Assembly: GCA_031296915.1 (NCBI GenBank)
Contig: JAVDPC010000007.1
Span: 164,019-228,018 of the forward strand
Source of the DNA: Cerasicoccus frondis
GTDB taxonomy: Bacteria; Verrucomicrobiota; Verrucomicrobiia; Opitutales; Cerasicoccaceae
Reading direction: 5' to 3'
Length of the DNA stretch: 64,000 nt
Numbering within the stretch: the stretch's first letter is position 1; every line of letters begins with the position of its first letter. The notes beneath the pieces are model-generated. The model worked only from the letters and a program-made list of their open reading frames with translations, ran no database searches and was not told the origin of the DNA. This document shows positions 7,290 to 16,624 of the stretch, piece by piece. A program made the translations under genes and the position numbers.

Positions 7290-8822
7290 ATGCGAAAAAT
7301 CTTCAGCTTCGTGCTACTGGTGGCCACGGCAATTGCCTGGTTCTCCGTAGTCGCCCCTGCTCAGGAGAATGGCTCGACCCTGGACGCCGCTCCCGCCAAG
7401 GAATCCCAGACTGCTTCGGCGAAGCCAACTGACCCGGATGCACAGCAAACGACCACACTCGATGAGGCCGATGACTTGGTCGACAGCGGCATGGACGAGT
7501 TTGGCGAATCGCTGAGGGCTTCAGTCCGCGAGTTGGCCAGCGAAGCAGCCCAAGCAACTGGCTTGAGCAGTGAGATTTCGACGTTCCTCAACTTCAAGAT
7601 TGGCAGCTTTCAGGTGAAGGATTTGTCCGTGAGCTTCGTCATCCTGCTCGTGGCCATGATGATGCGCAACGTGATCACGCGCATCTTTTTCAAGCGCCTG
7701 CAAGGCTTGGCGAAGAAAACGAAATTTGAGCACGACGACGAGTTGCTCGACGTGCTGGAAAAGCCGTTCTCCATATTCCTGCTCATCCTGGGCATCTACC
7801 TGGCGATCTTGGTCCTGCCGCTCAGTTCGATGGTGGAAGGCCTGGTAGGCGATCTCTTCCGTGGCTTCACCATGGTGCTCGCCGTCTGGGGCATGCTCCG
7901 CGCAACGGATGTCTTCACCAAAGCAATTTCTGAGAACTTGGCCGGACGCGGCTCGGCCCTGCATGGCTTCATTCCCACGATTAACAAGACGCTGAAAATA
8001 TTCATTGTGATCGTCGGCGTGCTGCTCGTCATTGACAACCTCGGCTACAATGTGGGCGGGATTCTGGCGACACTTGGCCTTGGCGGCGCCGCAATCGCCT
8101 TTGCCTCTCAAGATACGATTAAGAACCTGTTCGGCACGTTCATGATCATGCTCGACCGTCCGTTTAAGGTTGGCGACTGGATCATGGTCGGCGACAAAGT
8201 CGATGGCGACGTTGAAGAAATTGGCCTGCGTTCGACCAAGGTGCGCACTTGGCCGAAGACGGTTATTTCGATTCCCAACGGCGTCCTCGCCAATGAGTAT
8301 ATCAACAATTGGACGCGCATGCCGAAGCGTCGCGTAAAGCAGGTCATCGGCATCACCTACGAGGCGACAGCCGAGGATATGGAGGCGCTGGTGCAGGACA
8401 TTCGCCAGATATTGCGCAACGACGAAGGCGTGAACCAAGAGTTCATCCTCGTCAACTTCACTGACTTCGGCAGCAGCTCGCTGGATATCCTCGTTTATTA
8501 TTTTTCGCTGTCGACGAAGTGGCTCGAATACATGGACGTGCGTCAGCGCGTGAATTGCAAGATCATGCGCGCGATCCGTGACCGTGGTTTGTCCGTGGCC
8601 TTCCCCACGCGCACGCTTTACCTCGATGGCCAAGTGGCGCGCAACATGGCGCAAGTCGACTACGAAGACCGTTGGATGGAGCAGTCGCGCCGCGGTGGAT
8701 TGGGTGGTGCTCGCCCGGCTGACACCGGCCACGATCCGAACCGTCCTCCAGGGCAACTTGGTGGCGGCGGCGACGGCGAAGGCCGACTCCCCGGCGACTT
8801 CGGTTCGCAATTGCCAATGTAG
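7290..8822 (+). CDS. MscS-family mechanosensitive ion channel
   Basis: The 510-residue protein starts with a signal peptide (MRKIFSFVLLVATAIAWF, then VVAPAQ), has an acidic periplasmic segment of about 100 residues, then four to five membrane helices. The MscS core is clear: the pore helix GGILATLGLGGAAIAFASQD, then DTIKNLFGTFMIMLDRPFKVGDWI and the beta domain with IGLRSTKVRT and ISIPNGVLANEYINNW. It opens under membrane tension to release solutes in osmotic downshock. The C-terminus has a Gly/Arg/Pro-rich tail of about 55 residues. The frame is open from 7206; ATG at 7290 is chosen because it begins the signal peptide and has a modest AAGG ribosome site. It is transcribed divergently from the Ntn-hydrolase gene. 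Confidence 0.9.
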   Translation: MRKIFSFVLLVATAIAWFSVVAPAQENGSTLDAAPAKESQTASAKPTDPDAQQTTTLDEADDLVDSGMDEFGESLRASVRELASEAAQATGLSSEISTFLNFKIGSFQVKDLSVSFVILLVAMMMRNVITRIFFKRLQGLAKKTKFEHDDELLDVLEKPFSIFLLILGIYLAILVLPLSSMVEGLVGDLFRGFTMVLAVWGMLRATDVFTKAISENLAGRGSALHGFIPTINKTLKIFIVIVGVLLVIDNLGYNVGGILATLGLGGAAIAFASQDTIKNLFGTFMIMLDRPFKVGDWIMVGDKVDGDVEEIGLRSTKVRTWPKTVISIPNGVLANEYINNWTRMPKRRVKQVIGITYEATAEDMEALVQDIRQILRNDEGVNQEFILVNFTDFGSSSLDILVYYFSLSTKWLEYMDVRQRVNCKIMRAIRDRGLSVAFPTRTLYLDGQVARNMAQVDYEDRWMEQSRRGGLGGARPADTGHDPNRPPGQLGGGGDGEGRLPGDFGSQLPM

Positions 8823-8947
8823 TGCTTGAAGCGATTTTCGGGCAAATCCGCTCATTGTCCGGGCAACCTTTTACTTGATCCCAGGGCTCAACGCCCTATG
8901 ACTGGTGTTTCCGTCTGATCTTTTATCAACTTTAACCAATGCACGCC

Positions 8948-9334
8948 ATGAAGCCGGAGATTATCAAAAAACTAGATTGCATGAGCCCGCAATTCCTCGT
9001 GGCGGACTTGGACCGCTCCATCAAGTTTTACACTGAGACTTTGGGGTTTCAGCTCAACTTCCGCTACATGGATTTCTATGCGGGCATCAATTGCAATGGG
9101 CACTCCATTCACCTGAAAGCCTGTCAGCCCTACACTGAGCACCAGAATCGAAAAATTGCCGAGGGGCATGTGGACGTCACTTTTGGCGTCATCGACATCG
9201 AGGCGGTTTATGAGGAAGTCTGCCAGGCTGGGGCGGAGATCGTGCAGCCCTTGCGGGTCATGCCCTACGGCACGGAGTTTTACATTGCCGACCCGGACCG
9301 AAACATCATCGCATTCTTTTGGAGCGAGGGTTGA
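8948..9334 (+). CDS. VOC family (glyoxalase/bleomycin-resistance fold) protein
   Basis: The 128-residue protein is a single VOC module pair: SPQFLVADLDRSIKFYTETL with FQLNFRYMDFYAGINCNGHS, then HVDVTFGVIDIEAVYEEVCQ and PLRVMPYGTEFYIADPDRNI. Likely metal ligands are the His in GHSIHLKAC, the His in EGHVDVTF and the Glu of GTEFYIADP. VOC enzymes range from glyoxalases to dioxygenases and resistance proteins, and the substrate cannot be told from sequence. ATG at 8948 is preferred to 8939 (three residues earlier); both are possible. The gene stands alone. Confidence 0.85.
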   Translation: MKPEIIKKLDCMSPQFLVADLDRSIKFYTETLGFQLNFRYMDFYAGINCNGHSIHLKACQPYTEHQNRKIAEGHVDVTFGVIDIEAVYEEVCQAGAEIVQPLRVMPYGTEFYIADPDRNIIAFFWSEG

Positions 9335-9672
9335 ACCGGCAACTTGAGGAAGCGTTCGCTCGCTCCTGATGAACGGTCTATCCGTACCGAAAATAGAACG
9401 TTGTTTTACCGTTTTATAGCTCTATCTCGAAACCTGCCTTGGCGTTACCCACTGGAGGGCGACGCTCTGTCGTCGCATCAGCTTGTTGTCGGATTTTTTA
9501 ATTGCTGTCTTGTCTTTATTGCCAGGAATAGATTGAAAACATTTTACTGTACGATGTTACATAAATAAACTGGCTAAATGCTTCAACTGGCACTGAAAGG
9601 CTTACTACTCTTCGTTTGTTGAGTGATGTTTTTGAAGCTTAAAAGATACCGCTCTGAAAAAAGAAAGCTGAA
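9335..9672. other. Gene-free stretch between VOC protein and membrane protein
   Basis: About 340 bp, AT-richer toward its right end. A 74-codon open frame at 9344-9568 has no family resemblance and no ribosome site, so it is not called. No hairpin terminator or repeat was recognised. Confidence 0.5.
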
Positions 9673-10230
9673 TTGAAAAGAGAGTTTGAAGATAATCCTT
9701 ACCCTGAAACAGGTTATAAGCTGTTTCGTGATGGAACTGACTTGGTCTTTTACCCTGATGGAGGTTATTTCCCTTGTCGATGCGTGAAAACCAACGCACA
9801 GGAAGGACTTGAGGAAGTTTTTGAAACTGCGGTAGATGACGCATTGCTAAGGTCAATCCTCGGCTTGTTTATACCGAGAAGGTTACTGAGCGGTGTGATG
9901 GGGGAGAACCATGTGATTATGCAGATCTACCTTCGCAAAGACCTTGCCCTTAAAAGGAAGGCTTTGAGGTTTTTCATGGCTATGTCTATAGCGGCTGGAG
10001 TCTTGCTGATGGTGTCTGCGTTACTTGGCCAAAGTCTTCTACTTGGGTTGGTCTCAGGATTTTTATTTTTGGTATTTATCGTCCTTCGGAGAGTAAGCAG
10101 TATTCTTAGGGTTAATAAATGGAAACGAGACAGATTGCGGCTAACGGGGGCTGGTTTGTTGTTCGTGGAAACCCTCCAGCGCGAGGATTCGAACAAGTCG
10201 CCACAGGCGATGCCTAACGCAGCAACCTAG
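9673..10230 (+). CDS. Small membrane protein with cytoplasmic flanks, unknown function
   Basis: The 185-residue protein has two adjacent transmembrane helices near residues 97-140 (FFMAMSIAAGVLLMVSALLG and LLLGLVSGFLFLVFIVLRRV). The N-terminal part contains YPDGGYFPCRCVKTNA, a motif also known from membrane proteins of Planctomycetes/Verrucomicrobia that are otherwise undescribed. Here only part of the Cys/His pattern is seen. The tail KWKRDRLRLTGAGLLFVETL is basic. The start is a TTG at 9673, because an in-frame stop lies at 9655. The gene is less GC-rich than its neighbours and stands alone, convergent with recQ. Confidence 0.6.
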   Translation: MKREFEDNPYPETGYKLFRDGTDLVFYPDGGYFPCRCVKTNAQEGLEEVFETAVDDALLRSILGLFIPRRLLSGVMGENHVIMQIYLRKDLALKRKALRFFMAMSIAAGVLLMVSALLGQSLLLGLVSGFLFLVFIVLRRVSSILRVNKWKRDRLRLTGAGLLFVETLQREDSNKSPQAMPNAAT

Positions 10231-10297
10231 CCTAGACTTTCCCATCCAACTCGCGGTGATAACAGAGCAACGCCCTCCAGCTAAGCAGACGCCGCCC

Positions 10298-12388
10298 TCA
10301 AGCGCTCGCCGCTGGGGCGGCGCTGGCGTTGATCAGCTCCAGGAACGGCGGGAGGATGCTTCGGGCTTTTTGTGGGCCGATGCCTTTGATGGACATCGCT
10401 TCCTCGGCGTTCGCTGGTTTGAGGGCGGCCATTTGCTGGAGCACGGTGTTGGGGAAGATCGTGTAGGCAGGCGGGTTGCCGCGCTTGCGGCGCATGTCGT
10501 TGCGCAGCTTCACGAGCTGCTCGTAAAGGGCGTCGTCGGGCTCGGCGGCTTGGACGATGGCGTCATCAGTTTCCGGCCAGACGAGCTTGGGGCGCAGTTC
10601 GCCAAACATCACTTTGCTGCCGGAGTCGGTTAGCTCAAGCAGTGGGTAGTCTCCTTCGGTCACGGTCAGGTAGCCGCTGTTTTCCAACTCGTTGAGCAGC
10701 TTGCCGACGAACTCCGTGCCGTGCTCTTTCAAGATGCCGTGCGTGGACAGCTTGTCCAAGCCGGGGTCGACGATGACCTTGGCCTGGCTGCCGGTGAGGC
10801 ACTTGATGATGCGGTCGCGGCCGTAACGCGCCTCCCAATGGTGACGACTGCGGCGGACGGACATCCGGGCGACGCCGCTCAGCGCCTTTTGCACCACGAG
10901 CGCCTTGTCTTCATCGACGGGGCCAACGTTGCCCGGGCGATGACGACAGCGGTCGCACTGGCCGCATTCGGCGGCGTCGGCGTCTTCGAAGTATTCGAGA
11001 ATCCACTGCTGGCGGCAGCTCTTGGCGTAGGCAAATTGAATCAACCGGCGCAGCTTGTCCTCGTCGCGTTGGCGCTTGATGAGGAGCCCGCGCGCATCGA
11101 GCCCGAGCTCGCTGGCGAGACGCACACGCTTGAGCACCCGTGTGCCACGCAGGCGCGAGCCCGGCACGTCAAAGCGCTCGATGGCGCCGCAGCGGCGCAG
11201 TTGGCTGATGGCGGAGCTGACGGCCATGCCGTTTACTTTGCCCGGCAAAGTATCGCAGATTTCTTCCATGGAGAGGAAGGCCTCGTTGTTCTCATTCACG
11301 TTCCTTTGCAATACAGAGTGAATGCTGTGGATGAGGCTCAGCGGCGGGTTGGCGCCTTCGATAAAAAACTCCTGCGTGGTCTTGTCGGCGTAGCAGAACA
11401 GCATCTCGCAGTAGGCGGGTTTGCCATCGCGGCCGGCGCGCCCGGCTTCCTGGTAGTAGGCCTCGACGCTGCCCGGCATTTCGTAGTGTGCGACGAAACG
11501 GATGTCCGACCGGTCGATGCCCATGCCAAAGGCGTTCGTGGCGACGGCAATGGGGACCTCGCCGCGGACAAAGCGGTCTTGCGCGGCGTCGCGCTCACTG
11601 GGCGTCATGCCGCCGTGGTAAATGACGTGCTGCACGAACTCCTCGCGTAGTAGCGTGGACACCTCTTCGACGGACTTGCGGCGCGCGCAGTAGATAATAC
11701 CGACGCCGTTGTTTTCGATGAGCTGGCGGATGCGCTTAATCTTGTCCTTGCGCTTGTCGATTTGCTTGATCGCAAAGGAGAGGTTGTCGCGGCCAAAGCC
11801 GGAAACAAACGTCGCCGGCTTACGCAGCTTGAGGTTGTTGGCGATGTCTTCGCGGACCTCAGGCGTGGCCGTTGCGGTGAAGGCCGCGCAGCACGGGTGG
11901 CCGATCTTTTCCAGGGCCTCGCCGAGGCGTTGGTAGTCGGGGCGGAAGTCATGGCCCCATTGGGAAATACAGTGCGCTTCGTCGACCGCGAACAGCGAGA
12001 TCTTCACGCCCTTCAATGAGTCGATAAACGACTGCGCGCGGAAGCGCTCGGGTGCGACGTAAACCAGCTTGAGCTCGCCGCGGCGAAGGTCGTCGAGGCA
12101 GGCGCGTTGCTCATCCCAGCTTTGCGAGCTGTTGATCATGGCCGCCGCAATGCCGCGCGCATTGAGCGCGTCGACCTGGTCTTTCATCAGCGCGATGAGC
12201 GGCGAGATGACGAGCGTCACCCCGGGTAGCATCAGCGCGGGGAGCTGGTAGCAGAGGCTCTTGCCGCCACCGGTCGGCATGATGACCAACGTGTCGCGCC
12301 CGCCGATGATTGATTCGACGATTTCGTCTTGCGGCTCGCGAAATTGCTCGAAGCCGAAATGTTTTTTAAGTCCTTGGGCGGGCGTCAT
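10298..12388 (-). CDS. recQ: ATP-dependent DNA helicase RecQ
   Basis: The 696-residue protein has the full RecQ plan. The Q-motif is FGFEQFREPQDE, Walker A is MPTGGGKSLCYQ (about residues 37-48), motif II is VDEAHCISQWGHDFRPDY, and the aromatic-rich loop and FTATATPEV follow. Helicase domain 2 carries YYQEAGRAGRDG. The zinc subdomain cysteines are in SCRQQWILEYF and ECGQCDRCRH, followed by the winged helix (FVGKLLNELENSGYLTVTEG). A C-terminal HRDC domain has NDMRRKRGNPPAYTIFPN and SIKGIGPQKA. The enzyme unwinds DNA 3'-5' in recombinational repair. The gene is monocistronic. An exact CTTTGC dyad lies within it at 11236-11250. Confidence 0.96.
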   Translation of the reverse strand: MTPAQGLKKHFGFEQFREPQDEIVESIIGGRDTLVIMPTGGGKSLCYQLPALMLPGVTLVISPLIALMKDQVDALNARGIAAAMINSSQSWDEQRACLDDLRRGELKLVYVAPERFRAQSFIDSLKGVKISLFAVDEAHCISQWGHDFRPDYQRLGEALEKIGHPCCAAFTATATPEVREDIANNLKLRKPATFVSGFGRDNLSFAIKQIDKRKDKIKRIRQLIENNGVGIIYCARRKSVEEVSTLLREEFVQHVIYHGGMTPSERDAAQDRFVRGEVPIAVATNAFGMGIDRSDIRFVAHYEMPGSVEAYYQEAGRAGRDGKPAYCEMLFCYADKTTQEFFIEGANPPLSLIHSIHSVLQRNVNENNEAFLSMEEICDTLPGKVNGMAVSSAISQLRRCGAIERFDVPGSRLRGTRVLKRVRLASELGLDARGLLIKRQRDEDKLRRLIQFAYAKSCRQQWILEYFEDADAAECGQCDRCRHRPGNVGPVDEDKALVVQKALSGVARMSVRRSRHHWEARYGRDRIIKCLTGSQAKVIVDPGLDKLSTHGILKEHGTEFVGKLLNELENSGYLTVTEGDYPLLELTDSGSKVMFGELRPKLVWPETDDAIVQAAEPDDALYEQLVKLRNDMRRKRGNPPAYTIFPNTVLQQMAALKPANAEEAMSIKGIGPQKARSILPPFLELINASAAPAASA
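11236..11250. repeat. CTTTGC-N3-GCAAAG dyad, exact and extended copy
   Basis: The palindrome extends to TACTTTGC-CCG-GCAAAGTA (11234-11252). It lies inside recQ and encodes Thr-Leu-Pro-Gly-Lys, a different frame from the copies in the EEP gene. Confidence 0.75.
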
Positions 12389-12531
12389 GCTGCCCTAACT
12401 AACTGCACGGAAATGCAGTGAGTCGAGGCTGAATTTGCCGGAAGTTTTTAGTCGTTGAGCGAGAGGTGTTTGGAGATGGTGATTTCTCGTTGTTCGCCCC
12501 CTTGGGAATCTTGCGCTGACTGGAATTCCGG

Positions 12532-12559
12532 TTGACTTTTCGCTGTTTGAGGATGCAAT
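12532..12559 (+). promoter_or_regulatory. Candidate sigma70-type promoter for the PEP-CTERM gene
   Basis: TTGACT (12532-12537) is followed after 16 bp by TGCAAT (12554-12559), 27 bp before the ATG at 12586. The match to the -10 box is only four of six. Confidence 0.3.
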
Positions 12560-12585
12560 GTTTTTAAACGCTTCACCCCAGCACT

Positions 12586-13287
12586 ATGTCCTCTTTTTCT
12601 ATTCTCTCATCGTTGTTTGCGGCCACTGTGTTCGTCGCCAGCACGAGCAGCGCGCAATTGTTGATCATCGGTGGAACTGACCCCGATTACCTCAACAACG
12701 GCAGCTTCGAAACCGAAACGAATTGGTGGATCGGGGAGTTGGATAACGCGACTACCTTGTCCAGCAACCTGGGCGTCAACCAGGGGTTTTTACAGCGAGA
12801 CAACATAACGCCTCCAGATGGCGACTGGTATGCGGTCGTGGGCGCAAACCTGGACCGGGAAGACCTGCGTGGGTTTTATCAGGATACGGGGTATGACCTC
12901 GTGGAAGGCGACACGTTCAACCTTAGTTTCTGGCATGCCGAGCACTATGCGCTGGAGTCGGGAGACAGCTTTTCCTGGATGCTGTTTACGACCAGCACGA
13001 ATACCGACCAGGGCGTGGTGGATAGCATCATCGCCTCTGGCGATGTTGACGTGGTGCTCGACAATGAGTTTGTCAAAGTCGCGGCCAACGGAATCGGTGA
13101 AGTGACCAGTGATCTCGAAGGAGCGCGGCTGTTCATCGCATTTTTGCCAACGGGATTGAACAACGACTATGTTGCGCTCGACGAAGTCAACCTTTCGCTG
13201 GTGCCCGAGCCTGGAGTTTACGCGCTGATGATGGGGGTGGTTGTCCTGGGCGGACTATTCTGGCGTCGCCGTTACTATTCGCGATAG
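12586..13287 (+). CDS. PEP-CTERM sorting domain-containing secreted protein
   Basis: The 233-residue protein has an N-terminal signal peptide (MSSFSILSSLFAATVFVAST). The central part looks like a carbohydrate-binding/jelly-roll type domain (NNGSFETETNWWIGEL, FYQDTGYDLVEGDTFNLSFW, FVKVAANGIGEV, YVALDEVNLSLV). It ends with the PEP-CTERM signal: VPEPGVYALMMGVVVLGGLF and a basic RRRYYSR tail. PEP-CTERM proteins are exported and processed by an exosortase, often with extracellular polysaccharide; no exosortase is in this window. The gene is convergent with the DUF4129 gene, their ends overlapping by 13 bp. Confidence 0.9.
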   Translation: MSSFSILSSLFAATVFVASTSSAQLLIIGGTDPDYLNNGSFETETNWWIGELDNATTLSSNLGVNQGFLQRDNITPPDGDWYAVVGANLDREDLRGFYQDTGYDLVEGDTFNLSFWHAEHYALESGDSFSWMLFTTSTNTDQGVVDSIIASGDVDVVLDNEFVKVAANGIGEVTSDLEGARLFIAFLPTGLNNDYVALDEVNLSLVPEPGVYALMMGVVVLGGLFWRRRYYSR

Positions 13288-14372
13288 GCGACGATGATCT
13301 GCGGCGTGAGCTCTTCCATGGTCGTCGCGTCGAATTCGTTGGTTGCTTCGTCGTGATAGCATGCCCGGTAAAATAGGTCGTTGATCGACTCGCAGAGGGG
13401 GGCGGGGATGCCGCGCTCTGTGGTTAAACTTTCGGCTATTTCCTGCGGGGTGGCCGCGACGTCATGTGGGAAGCCGAGCTTGATCAGCGCTTTCAACATT
13501 TCGTGGTAGCTGTAGATGATGCGCTCGCGGGGGGATTGCCGCCCCAGCGCTTTCTTGAATTGCTCAGCGATGCGGTGAAAGGCGGAATCGGTGTTTTCAA
13601 ACGGTGCGTCGGCGACTTCCTGTTTCTCGCTAAAGAAGCGAATCAGGTACGGGAGTAAAAAATAAGCCATCGCCGCGAGCACCACGAAGTCCCACCACTT
13701 TATCTGGTGCTTTTGAGTGGTTGCTGCGGCTCGTTCCATCACGAAGGCAGGCGCCTTGGCGGGATTGAGTTCGACGCCCATCAGGTGAAGCAGCACCCCG
13801 AGCACGAGGTAAATTGCCAGGATGCCAGCGCTAAGCCCAAGGATGATCAATGCGAGTTGACCATGATCCCGCCAGGACAGATACGCCCGGGACTCGGGAG
13901 GGTCGTAGGTGAGTTGCAAGGCGAGGATCAGCAGCAGCGGGATGCACCAGAAGAACAGCTTTCCGGCCAAGCCCCAGAATGCAGCGCCTAACGCCAGGAA
14001 AATGCCGATCCGCATGAGGACATCGGTTTGCGACTGTGCGCGCGTCGCTGTCAGGCCGATCAGCCCGAAGCCGACGGCCATTGCCACACGCTTGGCGGCG
14101 GGGCTGTCGGTCATCAGGTTGGCCCCAATGAGAAGCGCGAGGACCGGCAGGACTATTTTCCAGCGACCTTCCATGTATTCCCAATCCATGTCGCTGACCT
14201 TGACCAGGTATTCATTGAGTGCGACGGCGATGCAGATGCCGAAAATAATGAGCACTGTCGTGCTAATGGCGCTGCCCGTGGACAGCGGTCCCCAGGCGCC
14301 GGCCCACAGGGGCAACATGCTGAGGGAAAAGATCGACAACGCGTGCCAATATTGGGGCGTCAGCTGCCTCAC
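13275..14372 (-). CDS. Membrane protein with C-terminal DUF4129-type domain
   Basis: The 365-residue protein has about eight hydrophobic segments, then a large cytoplasmic or periplasmic C-terminal domain after residue ~250. That domain has the DUF4129 pattern: an RERIIYSYHEMLKALIKLGF block, then ATPQEIAESLTTERG and a late INDLFYRACYHDEATNEF. Such proteins regularly follow MoxR and DUF58 genes, and this is the third gene of such an operon. The start is a GTG at 14372 that overlaps the TGA of the DUF58 gene (GTGA), so it is translationally coupled. The frame upstream of that merely overlaps DUF58. Its role is unknown; it may be a scaffold or transglutaminase-related membrane partner. Confidence 0.82.
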   Translation of the reverse strand: MRQLTPQYWHALSIFSLSMLPLWAGAWGPLSTGSAISTTVLIIFGICIAVALNEYLVKVSDMDWEYMEGRWKIVLPVLALLIGANLMTDSPAAKRVAMAVGFGLIGLTATRAQSQTDVLMRIGIFLALGAAFWGLAGKLFFWCIPLLLILALQLTYDPPESRAYLSWRDHGQLALIILGLSAGILAIYLVLGVLLHLMGVELNPAKAPAFVMERAAATTQKHQIKWWDFVVLAAMAYFLLPYLIRFFSEKQEVADAPFENTDSAFHRIAEQFKKALGRQSPRERIIYSYHEMLKALIKLGFPHDVAATPQEIAESLTTERGIPAPLCESINDLFYRACYHDEATNEFDATTMEELTPQIIVAYRE

Positions 14373-15640
14373 AGCGGACCCTCCAGCATGGACTTTTCCA
14401 GGCCGCGTTCGATATCGACCCACCAAAACGCAGCTACTCGATTGCCGATCTGGGCCGCCAGTTGTTGGCGATTGGGCCGGGCGGCGCGGTCTTGCAGCGA
14501 TTTTTCATAAGCGACCATGCCTTCGTCGTCCAGGATCACCAAAAAGATCTGGCATGGTTTCCAGGCAAAGGGTTCGAGCAGTTCATCGAGCGCGTCGATG
14601 GAGAAATTGACACGACTTTGGATCAGCCAGAAGGTCGACCCGTCGCGGATGATATCCGGGTGTTCTTTTAGTTGCGCTTTGAGTGTCGATTCACTTTTTT
14701 CGCGAACGGGGATGAGCGCGTCGAGGATTGCGATGAGGTGCTGGTGACCACAGTCCGACGGCACAAACACCGATGGCTTGCTGTTGATGAGCACGCCGAT
14801 TGGTTGCCCGCTTTGGATGGTCTTAGCCGCAATGCTGCCCACCAGTTGCACGCCGTATTCTTCGGTGGAAACTTTGCCGGTGCCCGCGCGACCGGCCAGT
14901 GGCAAGTCCAGCAATATGAAGGTGTTTGCGGGCGTTATCTGCTCGTATTCGCGAACCATCAGCTCTTCGCTGCGCGCGGTTTGCGGCCAGTGAAGGTGCC
15001 GGTAGGGATCGCCGGGGACGTATTCGCGAACGCCGAGTTGGAGGTCACTTTCTCCCGCACGCGCCCGGGGCAAGCCTTCGGGAATCGCGTCGGGAATGCC
15101 GATGCCTGGCGGGCTTACAGGGACATTAAACACCTGCGGAAAAACGGAGAATTCCTGTTTCACGTCGAGCGTTCGTGTGAAAATAAACATGCCCAGAGGG
15201 TCGGACAACTCGATGCGAATTGGCCCAAGCGTGTAGCGTCCGCGGTCCATGTAGCACTCGGCGTTGTAGTGAAATTCGGTGGAGGAGTGGGGGGGGAGTA
15301 AGCCAGGAAGCGTCAGGTATTTGTCCGCCTCCATTTCGGGCTCGAAGTTATCATGCACCATGAGCCGAAAAATCGGAAACCAATGCCGGTTCTCGACAGT
15401 GATGGCGACGTCGACGCGTTCTCCCTCGCAAGCGCCGTCAACGCAGGTTCTATGGGCGCGAATTAATTGACGTTGCTGCAGGACGATCAGCGCGCAGCAA
15501 AAGCCAAATGTTGGAATGAACAGGCCCGCGAGCAGGTAAGCGGCGTTCTGTAGGTTCCACCCAAACATGATGAGCAGTCCCGAGCCGAACAGCGTGACGG
15601 CGCGGCTGATGCGTTGGCGCTTCTGCTCGCTGGCGGTCAT
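14369..15640 (-). CDS. DUF58 domain-containing protein
   Basis: The 423-residue protein has two N-terminal membrane helices (about residues 13-52), a beta-sandwich region, and the DUF58 block with GVREYVPGDPYRHLHWPQTA at about residues 205-224. A VWA-like fold follows (NTFILLDLPLAG). It is second in a MoxR-DUF58-DUF4129 operon: 3 bp separate it from moxR upstream and its stop overlaps the DUF4129 start. MoxR ATPases with VWA-fold partners are thought to act as chaperones in cofactor insertion or envelope assembly. The target of this set is not evident from the neighbours. Confidence 0.88.
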   Translation of the reverse strand: MTASEQKRQRISRAVTLFGSGLLIMFGWNLQNAAYLLAGLFIPTFGFCCALIVLQQRQLIRAHRTCVDGACEGERVDVAITVENRHWFPIFRLMVHDNFEPEMEADKYLTLPGLLPPHSSTEFHYNAECYMDRGRYTLGPIRIELSDPLGMFIFTRTLDVKQEFSVFPQVFNVPVSPPGIGIPDAIPEGLPRARAGESDLQLGVREYVPGDPYRHLHWPQTARSEELMVREYEQITPANTFILLDLPLAGRAGTGKVSTEEYGVQLVGSIAAKTIQSGQPIGVLINSKPSVFVPSDCGHQHLIAILDALIPVREKSESTLKAQLKEHPDIIRDGSTFWLIQSRVNFSIDALDELLEPFAWKPCQIFLVILDDEGMVAYEKSLQDRAARPNRQQLAAQIGNRVAAFWWVDIERGLEKSMLEGPL

Positions 15641-15643
15641 GGT

Positions 15644-16588
15644 TTACTGCGTGATCGGCACCTCGACGTTGTCCAGAATGTCGCGGATGACTGCGGCCGC
15701 CGAGTCGACATTGACGACTGAGCGAGTCTTTAAAATAATGCGGTGTGCGAGGACGAAACTCCCAACTTCTTTCACGGTGTCGGGGCGCACGAAATGCTCG
15801 CCCTTGAACAGGCTTTGCGCCTGGCTGGCGCGCATGAGCGCCAAGGAGCCACGCGGGCTCGCGCCGACGGCGATACGCTCGTCCTCGCGGGTGGCGGCCA
15901 TGATGCGCGCGATGTAGTCGAGGATGTTGGGCTCAATGTGGACCTCGCGCACGGCGGCCTGCGCTTCGAGCACTTCATTGACCGAGATGACTGGCTGCAC
16001 GTCGAGCACGGGGTGGTGCTTGACCTGCATCTGCATGACGCGCGCCTCCTCCTCGACGCTCGGGTAGCCGAGGGAGAGCTTGCCGAAAAAGCGGTCGAGC
16101 TGCGCCTCGGGCAGGGAGAAGGTCCCCTTGAGCTCGATCGGGTTTTGCGTGGCGATGACAAAGAACAGCCGCGGCAGGTCATGTGTCACGCCATCGACAG
16201 TGACGGTGTGTTCGCCCATGGCTTCGAGGAGGCTGGACTGCGTGCGTGGTGTGGCGCGGTTGATTTCGTCGGCAAGCAGGACGTTGGCAAAGACGGGCCC
16301 GCGACGGAACTCAAACTCGTTGCTTTGCCGGTTGAAGACGGCGACGCCAGTCACATCGGACGGCAGCAGGTCGGGGGTGAACTGGATACGCTTGAAGTCG
16401 CCGGAAATGGATTTGGCCAGCGTCCGCGCGAGGATCGTTTTGCCGACCCCGGGCATGTCCTCGATCAGCAGGTGGCCGTCGCAGACGAGGGCGATCAGCA
16501 CGCCCTGCATGGCGCCGGGCTTGCCGACAATGACGGACTCCAGGCTCTGGCGCAGCCGGGTGAGTTTGGTGAGTATATTCGAATCCAT
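15644..16588 (-). CDS. MoxR family AAA+ ATPase (first locus)
   Basis: The 314-residue protein is a complete MoxR ATPase. Walker A is GMPGVGKTILART (about residues 44-56), followed by IQFTPDLLPSDVTGVAVFNR, the Walker B region ANVLLADEINRATPRTQSSL, sensor 1 IATQNPIELKGTFSLPEAQL with DRF, and the lid with VGASPRGSLALMRAS. It heads the MoxR-DUF58-DUF4129 operon (16588-13275). A second MoxR, with different partners, lies at 59801-60793. Confidence 0.94.
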   Translation of the reverse strand: MDSNILTKLTRLRQSLESVIVGKPGAMQGVLIALVCDGHLLIEDMPGVGKTILARTLAKSISGDFKRIQFTPDLLPSDVTGVAVFNRQSNEFEFRRGPVFANVLLADEINRATPRTQSSLLEAMGEHTVTVDGVTHDLPRLFFVIATQNPIELKGTFSLPEAQLDRFFGKLSLGYPSVEEEARVMQMQVKHHPVLDVQPVISVNEVLEAQAAVREVHIEPNILDYIARIMAATREDERIAVGASPRGSLALMRASQAQSLFKGEHFVRPDTVKEVGSFVLAHRIILKTRSVVNVDSAAAVIRDILDNVEVPITQ

Positions 16589-16624
16589 AGCAGTGGCGGC
16601 AGAAAATCTTATTAATTAAAATGA

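Noticed and set aside
7521-8855. 444-codon open frame on the minus strand
   Set aside because: It is the antisense of the MscS gene; His/Arg/Asp-rich shadow composition.
9344-9568. 74-codon frame after the VOC gene
   Set aside because: No ribosome site, no family resemblance, AT-rich intergenic composition.
10721-11650. 309-codon open frame on the plus strand
   Set aside because: It lies fully opposite recQ, has Ala/Val/Gly-rich shadow composition and no family resemblance.
15743-16615. 290-codon open frame on the plus strand
   Set aside because: Opposite the first moxR gene, no family resemblance.
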